A stretch of DNA of 64,000 bases from Plantago major (Eukaryota > Streptophyta > Magnoliopsida > Lamiales > Plantaginaceae), in assembly GCA_026545765.1 (NCBI GenBank), contig CM048841.1:88952636-89016635 (forward strand). Reading direction: 5' to 3'. Below the pieces are notes generated by a model. The model did no database searches. It was not told where the DNA came from and saw only the letters and a list, made by a program, of their open reading frames with translations. Every line of letters starts with the position of its first letter. Position 1 is the stretch's first letter. The position numbers were made by a program, and so were the translations under genes. Positions 52,919 through 62,826 of the stretch are shown piece by piece.

Positions 52919-53135
52919 TCCGACAAACTGCTCAAAAAAGGATAAAGTGAAAGGTAATTTCCCAACAGACTGTTCAATCAAAGAAAAAGGATAAAGTAAG
53001 ATTCCCGACAGACTGTTCAATCAGAGAAAAATCAGCACAAAATAATAAAATTCGGATGTGAATTGAAGATTTTCAAGTCCACACAGGAACCTGGCATTCC
53101 TTTAAATAGGCTTCAATCAGAAGGAAGAAGGCAGA
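52919..53135 (+). promoter_or_regulatory. Candidate pararetrovirus promoter: triple 43-bp repeat plus TATA-like box
   Basis: A motif CCRACARACTGYTCAAYCA followed by AAAGGATAAAGT recurs at about 52919, 52962 and 53005, three times at 43-bp spacing. CCTTTAAATAGG at 53099-53110 is a TATA-like box, predicting a start near 53135, with an A-rich leader after it. The position downstream of the last frame matches where caulimovirids carry their pregenomic promoter. Function is inferred. Confidence 0.55.
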
Positions 53136-53456
53136 AGAAAAAACACTCAAAAGAAAAGAAATCCCAGAGAAAAAAATGTATTCAGATAGTTTTTTCTTTG
53201 TATTGTATTCATCCGGATTCTTTTATGTATTTGTAAAAATTTCACCCAAAAATATTAGCTTAGCAATTTTCAGATTCCTGTAATCCAATCAAATTTCAAG
53301 TTTAAGAGTCAGAGTTAAATTCAGAGTTATCTCAGGTATAATTCTGGTTATTTTCTTCATTACTACAGTAATTTTGATTTTTCTACAGTACCTTATTTTC
53401 ACAATATCTTAATCTTGCCAATTACTTCAACAGTATGTATACCTGTATTTCCGCTA

Positions 53457-53460
<4 letters not shown>

Positions 53461-53492
<32 letters not shown>
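53461..53492. repeat. TA dinucleotide microsatellite at the right virus border
   Basis: Thirty-two bp of uninterrupted TA directly followed by the right inverted-repeat arm. Confidence 0.97.
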
Positions 53493-53494
<2 letters not shown>

Positions 53495-53531
53495 TAAATT
53501 GTAATAACTACCATACAAATTATGCTGAGGT
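53493..53531 (-). repeat. Right arm of the 39-bp inverted repeat flanking the pararetrovirus
   Basis: GGTAAATTGTAATAACTACC... is the reverse complement of 46551-46589 with one mismatch. Confidence 0.95.
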
Positions 53532-53642
53532 CCAAATTATGGGCGTTGTCATTTTATATTGTCGCCATAGTTTATTATATAACGTCTCAGAAAAGCAAAA
53601 ACCGAAAAAGATACCCTTTTTCATGATTGTTTTTGTAAAAGA

Positions 53643-53820
53643 TGATAGATTATGTAAATATTAGTTAGAATGTTACAAAATCTTCTATAGTGTAAATTAG
53701 AGTCTCAGTCTTATTAGATTGATGTAAGTTAGACTACTAGACTTAGTATAACTCTAGCTGTAGAATTTGTATATATATTGAATGAAATCAATGAAGTTGA
53801 TGACGGAAAACATTCTTTCA
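53643..53820 (+). repeat. 5' LTR of copia element 2
   Basis: 178 bp, with GTATATATATTGAATGAAAT near the end. About ten substitutions and no indel relative to the 3' LTR. Confidence 0.93.
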
Positions 53821-53967
53821 TGGTATCAAGTTAGGTTTACTAACTTCCGCTGCCAACTTACGTTCTTCTTCTTACTTCCTCTTCATTCGTCCGTCAATCG
53901 CTGATCATCGCAAGCTGCCAACTTACGCTCTTCCTCCTCGTCCGTTGCAAGCTGCTGCTCAGCCACC

Positions 53968-56900
53968 ATGTCTGACACCGAACAGACCCCCTCCGCCTCC
54001 ACTCCGGTTAGGCCGCCGTTCCATTCGGCCCTCACCGTGCCAAACATCAAAAATCATGTTTCTGTTGTTCTTGAGATGGAAAACTCGCAATATGGAACTT
54101 GGGCCGAGCTTTTCAATATTCATGCTCGCTCTCACAAGGTTCTTCATCACATCATTCCTCCGCCTAAAGGTAAGGGGAAACCGGCTCCTAAAACCGACGA
54201 GGAAATTGATCTTTGGTTGACCATTGATGCCACCGTCCTTCAATGGATTTATTCGACGATATCGAATGACTTGCTGAACACCATCATCGAGCCATGGAGG
54301 CCTGGGATCGTTTGAAGGATATCTTCCAAGACCATCAAACATCTCGTGCGATGATTCTCGAGCAAGAATTCACTACAACCCGTATGGAGGATTTTTCTAA
54401 GGCCTCCACCTACTGCCAGCATCTCAAGAGCCTTGCGGATCAACTCAAGAATGTTAGGGCTCCTGTCTCCAATAGCCGCCTGGTTCTTCAACTTGTTTCG
54501 GGTCTTACTGAAGCTTATAAAGGTGTTGGTACACAGATTCGTCATGCTAAACCTCTTCCTTCTTTTTTCTGAAGCTAGGTCATCACTTTGTCTCGAAGAA
54601 AGATTGCGGCAATGATGGCTAATGGTTCTGGCACAGCCTTGGTTGCGACAGGTAATGCTACTCCATAGGACGTTACCAATCCAACCCGTGGCCGAAATAA
54701 TCAACCCCAGTGCAATAAGTCGGGCTGCAAGGGAAAACAACGAGGTGGCAGCTCTGGTCGCGGTAATTCCCAGATGCAATGGCCCGCAGGACAGTTCGTC
54801 CATTGGCAGTGGGTCCCACAGGCTCCGTATGCTGCACCTCCGCCTCCATGTCCGTTCCCAACGGCGCCCTGGTTTCGTCCAACACCTGCCCTTAATGCAA
54901 GCAAGCCGCAGCCTGGAATTTTGGGACCCTCTCCGGCCCAACAGGTGTATATAGCTTCGATGGCTCCTCACGGTTCGTTTGTTCCGACTGATATTGAATC
55001 TTCTATGCACACTATGACTTTGAATCAGCCGGATCAGAATTGGTATATGGATACCAGGGCGACTTCTCATATGACTTCCTCTAACGGTAATTTCTCATCT
55101 TATTCTAATTTGAGCTCTCAAAATACTGGTATTGTTGTGGGAAACAGTCATTCTGTTCCAATTCGTGGTTATGGTCATACTAGCTTGTCTCCCCCGAACC
55201 CTCCTTTATCCTTGCAGAATGTCTTACATGCCCCTAAACTCATTAAGAACTTAATTTTCGTACGCAAATTTACTTCTGATAATTCTGTGTCGGTTGAGTT
55301 TAATCCTAATGGATTTTCTGTGAAGGATTTTCAGACGGAGATACCCATCATGCGATGTGATAGTTCGGGCGATCTATATCCACTCACCTCCATCCGTTTT
55401 CTAGCCACTTCGCCATCCACCTTTGCTACTTTGTCTTCTCCTCTCTGTCATGATCGTTTAGGCTATCCGGGAAAGTTTGTTTTAGATTGTCTTAGACTAG
55501 ATAAAAGTATTACTTGTGCTAAATCTACTCTTTCTGGCATTTGTCGTTCTTGCATTCTTGGCAAACACATTAAGTTACCATTTGATACTTCGATGTCTAA
55601 AACACTGTTACCTTTTGATATTATTCATAGTGATTTATGGACTTCCCCCGTTTTGAGTTCTTTGGGTCATCGCTATTATGTTCTCGGTCGACACCATGTG
55701 TGTTTTTGGGTTATCCTACGAATCATAAGGGTATAAGTGTTATGATTTATCATCCCACAAAATTATTATTTCTCGTCACGCCATTTTTTATGGGCATAAT
55801 TTTCCCTTTTCATCTATACATAACCCCTAACCGGCCTCATATGATTTCGTGGATGATGTACTTTCCCCGTTCTGGCTACATAGTTTGGCTCCTACTGGAC
55901 TACCCCCTGCGACCCAGTCCAATCCGCCAGCTCTAATACATGGGCCAGCGTCTGCTGCGGCCCAATCCATTCCTTTCTCGCCAGTTCAAGTCCACTCATC
56001 TCTCGTACATGGGCTAGCCTCTCCTATAACCCATTCTTCTCCATTGGCCCATTCTCCTACTGGGCTGCCTACTAAACCCCAATCCACCAACCACCCAACA
56101 GCCCATCCTCCCCCCGCCTCTTGCCCGGCAACACCAACTTCCCAGTCCATCCCATATAGTTACCCGCATCATGGTATATTCAAGCCCAAATGCCAGATTA
56201 ACTTGAATACAATGATTACGAAATCCCCTCTACCTCGTAATCCGGTTACTGCCCTTCGTGACCCGAATTGGAAAATGGCTATGGAAGATGAATTCGAGGC
56301 TCTTATTAAAAATAAGACGTGGGAGTTGGTACCTCGTCCACCTAATGTCAATATTATTCTGTCTATGTGGATATTTGCTCATAAAGTTAAATCTAATGGT
56401 GATTTTGAGCGGCATAAAGCCCGTCTTGTAGGTGATGGTAAGACTCAACAGGTGGGCATTGATTGTGGTGAGACATTTAGTCTGGTGGTCAAACTGGCTA
56501 CGATACGTATCGTTCTTATCCTTTCATTATCTAAGTAGTGGCCGATTCATCAACTTGATGTCAAGAACGCCTTCTTACATGGAGAACTCAAAGAAACAGT
56601 TTATATGCATCATCCTCTGGGTTTCCGAGATCCCGCTCATCCAGATTATGTGTGTTTGCTTCGCAAGTCCTTATACGGCCTGAAGCAGGCTCTTAGGGCT
56701 TGGTATATGCATTTTGTAGATTATGTGTCTTCTCTTGGATTTACGAACATCAAATCTGACAATTCGTTGTTCATTTACAAGCAGGGATCTGGTATGGCAT
56801 ACATCTTACTGTACGTTGATGATATTATTCTTACTGCTTCTTCAGATTCGCTTCGATGCTCTATTATGAATCTTCTTGCCTCGGAATTTGCAATGAAGGA

Positions 56901-57776
56901 TCTCGGTCCTTTGAATTATTTCCTCGGTATCGCCATCACTCGCCATAAGGATGATATGTTTTTGTCCCAACGCAAGTATGCCGAGGAGATCATCGACCGA
57001 GCTAGCATGTCTTCGTGTAAGGCTTCCTTAACTCCGGTAGACACCAAACTGAAGATTAGCAGCGCATCTGACGCTCTCTACGCTGACCCGACCCACTATC
57101 GAAGTTTAGCTGGTGCTCTTCAGTATCTAACTTTCACACGGCCCGATATCTCATATGACGTGCAACAGGTTTTCTTACACATGCATTCCCCCCGAGATGT
57201 TCATATGCATGCTCTTAAGCGCATTCTCAGATATATTCAGGGTACTCTTGATTATGGATTGCACCTTTATCCATCTTCGGTTTCTGGTTTATTGTCATAC
57301 ACAGATGCGGATTGGGGGGCTGCCCGGATACACGTCGTTCGACGTCGGGCTATTGTGTTTTTCTTGGCGATAACTTGATCTCGTGGTCGAGCAAACGTCA
57401 ACCTACCTTGTCTCGTTCAAGCGCAGAAGCAGAATACAGGGGCGTGGCAAATGTGGTGTCTGAATCTTGTTAAATTCGAAATCTTTTGCTGGAATTGCAT
57501 CACCCGATAGATAAGGCTACTCTGGTCTATTGTGACAACGTCAATGCAGTATATCTTTCCGGAAATCCGGTCCAGCATCAGCGCACGAAGCATATTGAGA
57601 TGGATATTCATTTTGTTCGAGAACAGGTCGCGCGAGGACAAGTTCGAGTCTTACATGTTCCTTCTCGATTTCAGATCGCGGATATATTTACTAAAAGGCT
57701 CCCACAAGTTTTGTTTGAAGATTTCCGGGATAGTCTAAGTGTTCATAAGCCTCCTGCTTCGACTGCGGGGGTGTGA
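53968..57776 (+). pseudogene. Copia 2 gag-pol remnant
   Basis: Gag opens at ATG 53968 (MSDTEQTPSAS, then UBN2-like WAELFNIHARSHKVLHHI) and loses frame near 54300 and 54570. The protease region (WYMDTRATSHMTS, with D-T-R where D-S/T-G is expected) and the integrase zinc-binding part (CHDRLGYPGKF, SCILGKHIKLPF) are in 54774-55736. After DIIHSDLWTSPVLSSLGHRY the frame jumps straight to the post-core CVFLGYP segment, so the catalytic integrase core is deleted. RT shows YVDDIILTASS at about 56814, with stops before it. The RNase H end (VYCDNVNAVYLS, QRTKHIEMDIHF) reaches the 3' LTR, whose first bases supply the stop codon. Confidence 0.93.
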
Positions 57777-57951
57777 TAAATTATGTAAATATTAGTTAGA
57801 ATGTTACAAAATCTCCGATAGTGTAAATTAGAGTCCTAGTCTTATTAGATCGATGTAAATTAGAGTACTAGACTTAGTATAACTTTAGCTGTAGAATTTG
57901 TATATATATTGAATGAAATCAATGAAGTTGATGACGGAAAATATTCATTCA
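57774..57951 (+). repeat. 3' LTR of copia element 2
   Basis: 178 bp, collinear with the 5' LTR without indels. Confidence 0.93.
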
Positions 57952-59506
57952 AAACAAAATAGTAGTAATTCATTATTTGTGCCATTCTCTATTAATTAAT
58001 TTATGCTTTGGCTTGTTCCTGTACATAGCCTTTTGCATAAAGTTTGGGACTACCCCGTTGATTGCCTAATCACAATTCTGGCGGTAGTCTAATTACACCA
58101 ACCAGCATGTTTAATTGATTGATTTAACTAAGGTCTACTTAGAATTTTTGTCTTTTACGGTCAGCTCAAATATACTCCTCCGTTTAAAAGGTGTACTTAG
58201 AATTTTTGTCTTTTACGGTCAGTTCAAATATACTCCTCCGTTCTTTTTAAACGTATTTGCCATTTTAAATTTTTTAAAAAGTTCAACATTTACTTTTCGG
58301 AAACTCACCATCTTCAATTATTAATTTTTAAATCACTATGCATGTTTGGCACGCGATTGAAACTTGAATTAAGAATTTTTAAGTGTTTTTAACCAGGTTT
58401 TGTTAGCTTTAGTCCCATGCCAAACACAATCGCTATATTTCACATTTTATCTATTATATCTCTTACTTTTTCTATATTTACCATCTACTTGTTATTTTAT
58501 TTCATTTCTTAAAATTCACACAAAGTAAATGGTTAATAAGACTAGAGGGAATATAATTTTGAATCAAACGAATTTCTTAATCTGGTTAAAAATGAAAATG
58601 AACTAATATAAATAATTAGATTGTCCACATCCTAATATGCATTGAAACTTTTTGCAAAGAGCTGGAATTCCATTATAAAATAAAGGAAAAAAGATAACAT
58701 TATGATACCCAAAGTAGTAGATGGATATGATAATTCATTGTTGATTGGCTAATATTTGGTACCAAATTGGCCAACTGCTTGTCCTAGCCTTACCAATTAA
58801 CAGCTGTTTGGACTTTGGACCATACAAGTCAACATTAGCAGTTAAAATTTATTCATTAGAATATGATTTTGATCATTTGATGATGACTTTGATAAACTAC
58901 ATGCACATCCTGGTCCATTTTATCCTTGGAGTTATCTTTCACTGACTTGTCACTATTAGTCACTCCAAATTGATGCATGCATATCTGAAGTTTGATCAAA
59001 ACTTGAGTATGCATCTCAACTACTGATTAATTGAGTCTAGATTTAATCAGTGCGGCCACTAATTATTTGTTCTACTACTAATCAATTGAGTCTAGATTAT
59101 TTAGATCAGTATAATTGCTAATATTACTATTCGGTTTATATACTGATATGGCAAACCAAAACGAGTTATTTCCAACGCATTTACAACTTACTTGTGGGCA
59201 CGGGAAATACAACCGGATAACAATTCCATAATGACTTTTTAGAATCTACTCACTTTGTAACCTGGCAGCCATTTCAAAAAGCTGGACAGAGTGAGACATT
59301 TCCAAACATTTCACCCTCAGTGCACATGAGGTCCCTAACTACTTTCCAAACCGCTCAAACATCACCAATACAAAGATCAATTTGTGATCTTTGTAGCAAA
59401 TCAGCCAGCTTGCAACAACTAAGCACAATTTTAAGGTTCCTAACAGTCCAATTCTCCAAACATATATATACCCCAGCATTTCATTCACTCCATATCACAA
59501 AACATC
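57952..59506. other. Intergenic region and XTH promoter
   Basis: Contains a 58-bp tandem duplication (listed separately) and a decayed Stowaway-like end (CTCCTCCGTTCTTTT near 58233, with AGAGGGAATAT near 58543). ATATATATA at 59462-59470 is a likely TATA box, about 40 bp before the XTH start, implying a very short leader. No other gene seen. Confidence 0.6.
58132..58242. repeat. Tandem duplication, two 58-bp units with Stowaway-like ends
   Basis: GGTSTACTTAGAATTTTTGTC ... ATACTCCTCCGTT is present at 58132 and again at 58190. Each copy ends in the CTCCTCCGTT typical of a Stowaway terminus. Confidence 0.9.
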
Positions 59507-60985
59507 ATGGCCTTTTCTCATGACAAATTGTTCACATTAAGCATCCTATGCAATCTAGTCTTGGTCCACTCTCGTGGACCAGTTTACACTCCTCCAAATG
59601 TCGAGCCCCTGACAGACCGGTTCAATCGGTTATCGATTACTCAGAGTTACAATGTGGGTTTTGGAGGCTCTAATGTTCACATGACCAATAATGGGACCAG
59701 TGTTGATCTAATTCTGGACAAGACCACAGGTATGTACTAACATGTCTAGGACAAGAACTTAATTTGTTTCATGTCAGATCATTTTCTTGTTCTTATCTTT
59801 CTAAGTGCTTATATCTTGTTCCTTTCAGGTTCTGGATTGTTTTCAAAGAACAAATACTATTATGGATTCTTCAATTCTGCTCTGAAGCTTCCTGCCGGCT
59901 TTACATCCGGAGTCGTGGTTGCATACTATGTAAGTCTTTCTATACTGTCCGAGAGGATGATGGCCTGGTCTTAGGGGGTATTTGCGCGGACTTCTGATTA
60001 AAATCAATTTTGAGCAACTTCTAACCGCATCTAAGAACATGTTTGACTTCCACTTGGACTTCTAGCTCTGAACCTTATAAAATCCAAGCAAAGCCAAAAT
60101 CCATACATGCAAAATAGTATAAAAAGCAATAAAAGTCAAAATCTTACTTGAAAAGCCATTGCAAACACTCAATTAATATCCTGATTCAAGCCTATAAGTC
60201 TTATCCTGGTCTTTTGCCAATGCAGTTGACTAATGCTGATGTTTTCCCACATAACCATGACGAAATCGATATCGAGCTACTCGGCCACGAGAAAACGAGA
60301 CAATGGGTCCTTCAGACCAACATGTATGGCAATGGAAGTGTAAGCACAGGAAGAGAAGAGAAATTTTACCTCTGGTTTGATCCTACAGCAGCTTTCCATG
60401 ACTACAGCATCCTCTGGAACAGCCATCACATAGTGTAAGCCCATAGAGAAAAGTTCACATAATCCAAGTCCAATTTGTTTAATTAAAAGACACTAAAACA
60501 CTATATTAGTATACTCCAAGTCTATTGCCAGTATCTTGGACTAATTCTGATATTACTGGAAATAAACATGCAGTTTTTTGGTGGACAATATACCAATAAG
60601 GGAAGTCATCCGCAGCAGCGCAATTTCAGCAGCCTATCCATCAAAGCCAATGTCAGTTTACACAACAATATGGGATGGATCAGAATGGGCAACACATGGA
60701 GGAAAATACGGTGTGGATTACAAATACGCTCCATTTGTGGTGTCCATGAAGGGGACTGAAATGGAGGGATGTGTTTCGAATCAGAAATTAGATGCTGCTC
60801 CAACATGTTCGAGGAGCAGCCCTTCGAGTATAGACCCTGTCGATGGTGATCAGTTCGCCAAGTTATCGAGCCAACAGAGTAACGGATTGAAGTGGGCTAG
60901 AGGGAAACACATGGTTTACTCCTACTGCCAAGACAAGGCTAGATACAAAGTCATGCCTCCGGAATGCAGTGCTGCCCAATACTGA
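59507..60985 (+). CDS. XTH33-like: Xyloglucan endotransglucosylase/hydrolase, group III (XTH33-like), 4 exons, 314 aa
   Basis: Exons 59507-59729, 59829-59929, 60226-60434 and 60574-60985 join to 945 nt. Residues 1-22 form a hydrophobic secretion signal ([15 protein letters not shown]). The GH16 active site [10 protein letters not shown] is at about 119-128, with E121 the likely nucleophile and E125 the acid/base; the IDIELLG form is typical of group III. NGS shortly after is the conserved N-glycosylation sequon. The C-terminal extension has conserved Cys residues ([27 protein letters not shown]). XTHs cut and rejoin xyloglucan in the cell wall. The neighbouring genes point to XTH33, which is membrane-associated in Arabidopsis. 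The gene is intact. Confidence 0.95.
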
Positions 60986-61050
60986 ACTTGTATTCTTTTC
61001 TTCTTTTACAGGAACTTTGTAAACGATAATATATAATTAAACTGAAGTCA

Positions 61051-61210
61051 TAAGGTGCTCTAGAGGTAAAGAGTTGAGGTTGTATGCAGTAGGTGCAGAG
61101 TTCGAATCCTGGTAGCGTTGAAAGGAGTTTATAAGGTGGTTGAGGCGGAAGACAAGAATTAATGATAATTGAGACCTTTTAATATAATTAGTTTATTCAA
61201 AAAAAAAAAA
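61051..61210 (+). mobile_element. tRNA-derived SINE
   Basis: GTGCTCTAGAGGTAAAGAG resembles an A box, and GAGTTCGAATCC about 35 bp later is a good B box. A short body follows and ends in a run of about a dozen A at about 61199-61210. The left end is approximate and the target duplication was not resolved because the 3' half is duplicated. Confidence 0.6.
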
Positions 61211-61513
61211 TTGGTGGAAAATTGAGGTAAAGTGTTGATTTTTGTTTTCAAAGTATTGGTTAATTGTTGTTTATACGAGCGGACTTTCACTAGTAGTATT
61301 TTTTATTTTACTATTTTTAGGAGTTTATAAGGTGGTTGAGGCGGAAGACACGAATTAATGATAATTGAGACCTTTTAATATAATTAGTTTATTCAAAAAA
61401 AAATATTGGTGGAAAATTGAGGTAAAGTGTTGATTTTTGTTTTCAAAGTATTGGTTAATTGTTGTTTATACGAGCGGACTTTCACTAGTAGTATTTTTTA
61501 TTTTACTATTTTT
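61123..61513. repeat. Tandem duplication of 196 bp that includes the SINE 3' half
   Basis: Units 61123-61318 and 61319-61513 both start AGGAGTTTATAAGGTGGTTG and end CTAGTAGTATTTTTTATTTT. They are nearly identical apart from the A-run length and a few bases, so this is the youngest duplication in the window. Confidence 0.95.
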
Positions 61514-62670
61514 TAACTTTCTCCACTATGACCGCATGAACCCGACCCTTAGTTTACTCAGCGAACTTCCAAACAAACCGTACTTCTATTTTATCTTTGG
61601 CTTACTACTAAATTTTCCAAATTTTAAATTTCTATGAACTTTTTTTGACCATTGACTAATAAAAAGTTACATGATGACAGCTTTTTTTTTCCAAAAAAAG
61701 CTTCCTCAGAAACTTTTTGAAAAAGAAGAGCATTATATTTTTATTAGAAAATATCCCCACCCAAATTAATCTAAATTAGACTAAATAAAATAAGTAAAAC
61801 ACCATATTACCAAGCGATGAATTCTATACATCATTAACCAACATTATCACCGAGATTCATCTTAAAGACTTAACATTATCCTTTGTTATATATTTTGTGT
61901 ACTTTTTTGCAACTAGCATAAGGATTAATGTATCCGCACCTCTTTAAAATGCATACATGTAGTACACATCAATTACTAATTTTTTTCATTACTAAGTTAA
62001 AATGCTCAACGATTATTTCTTTCAACTTCTGATAATTTTGATGATGTTATTAAAGTGGCGATGTAAAGTACATTGAATATATATTATAATTATTGGACAA
62101 AATATGATATATTATTATTTAAAAAACTATACACTAATAATACGATAAGAAAGGTTAAAGAAAAGAAAAATAAGAGTATTGTAATTTTATGTCATTTTAC
62201 AAAATACCAGCTAGTTTTTCAGCTAATTTGCTAAACACCTACATTTAAAACCAAATTTTTCACTACCTAACTTAAATTTTCCACTACCTAATCAACTACC
62301 AACTAACTTTACAATTATCAATTTTCCAAATGTAGCCTTTTATTTCCACTTTCCAGTGATTAGGAGTTAAAGATTGGCTCGGTGCCAATAGTATCAACAA
62401 GGAATGTTCGATGCAGCTGGTCCATTTCCGCTTCACCTAGCAAATGCAGAGCAGTCTAAATGGGCCCTACATAAATCTATGTGTGGGTCCACGTCATATG
62501 TATTACACAGATGAAAAGTTCTAATTTACATCAAGTCGACGAATTGTCAACATAGTATTAAAATTAGAATTTGAGTTAACTTACCGGATCAAAATTGGCA
62601 GTTAAAAAATTACGGGAACCAAATGGAGGATTTTTTCAAATTTAATAACATTATATATTTCTTTAATTTA

Positions 62671-62826
62671 TGGCGGTTCCCGCCAAAATTACATAGTTAT
62701 GTTTCTTGACCCCCAATTTTCTTGATTTCCAAATTCCATCGAGTGAAATGATGAATAGGTCATCATCTTCGTCGTATGAAACTTAATTCCTTCAGTAAAA
62801 TCAACATTCAGAATCTCCAGTTTCAG
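62671..62826 (+). promoter_or_regulatory. Possible E2F-type promoter and orphan first exon
   Basis: TTCCCGCCAAAA at 62677-62688 is, on minus, TTTTGGCGGGAA, a full E2F consensus. About 90 bp downstream, ATG 62776 opens 17 codons (MKLNSFSKINIQNLQFQ) ending exactly at a GTATAT donor at 62827. A second ATG at 62749 opens a 12-codon frame out of phase. No following exon is seen before the retroelement, so this may be a gene start cut off by insertion, or chance. Confidence 0.3.

Larger units (their letters stand above)
46641..53460 (+). mobile_element. Endogenous pararetrovirus (Caulimoviridae, florendovirus-like), about 6.8 kb, defective
   Basis: Order on plus: short 5' remnant, coat protein with zinc knuckle, aspartic protease, reverse transcriptase, RNase H1, then a separate downstream frame and a promoter-like non-coding tail. 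There are no LTRs and no integrase, which separates it from gypsy and copia elements. The single long polyprotein frame followed by an unknown second frame fits florendoviruses, though genus assignment needs phylogeny. No 30K movement-protein motif and no TGGTATCA primer site were found, so the copy is 5' incomplete or rearranged. It carries two stops in RT and several frameshifts. It is bordered by simple repeats (46590-46640 and 53461-53492). Confidence 0.88.
53643..57951 (+). mobile_element. Ty1/copia LTR retrotransposon 2, 4.3 kb, integrase core deleted
   Basis: Short LTRs at 53643-53820 and 57774-57951 are both 178 bp, start TGATARATTATG and end CA. TGGTATCA directly after the 5' LTR (53821) is the classic initiator-Met tRNA primer site. 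CTGCGGGGGTG before the 3' LTR is the purine tract. Flanks AAAGA (53638-53642) and AAACA (57952-57956) are a 5-bp target duplication with one mismatch. It lies only about 110 bp right of the pararetrovirus inverted-repeat arm. Confidence 0.95.
60986..62670. other. XTH 3' flank and repeat-rich spacer
   Basis: Includes the SINE and tandem duplication listed separately. The stretch 61700-62350 is AT-rich and ends with TAAACACCTACATTT-like text resembling MITE termini, but no pair was found. No gene. Confidence 0.5.

Noticed and set aside
46641..53460. Interpretation as a Ty3/gypsy retrotransposon
   Set aside because: No LTRs, no integrase after RNase H, a separate frame downstream and a promoter-like tail all fit a pararetrovirus instead.
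54249..55070. 273-codon open frame on minus inside copia 2
   Set aside because: Antisense to gag and protease of the element; no domain sense.
61051..61125. Possible tRNA gene on plus
   Set aside because: Good B box, but no paired acceptor stem and an A-rich tail follow, so SINE.
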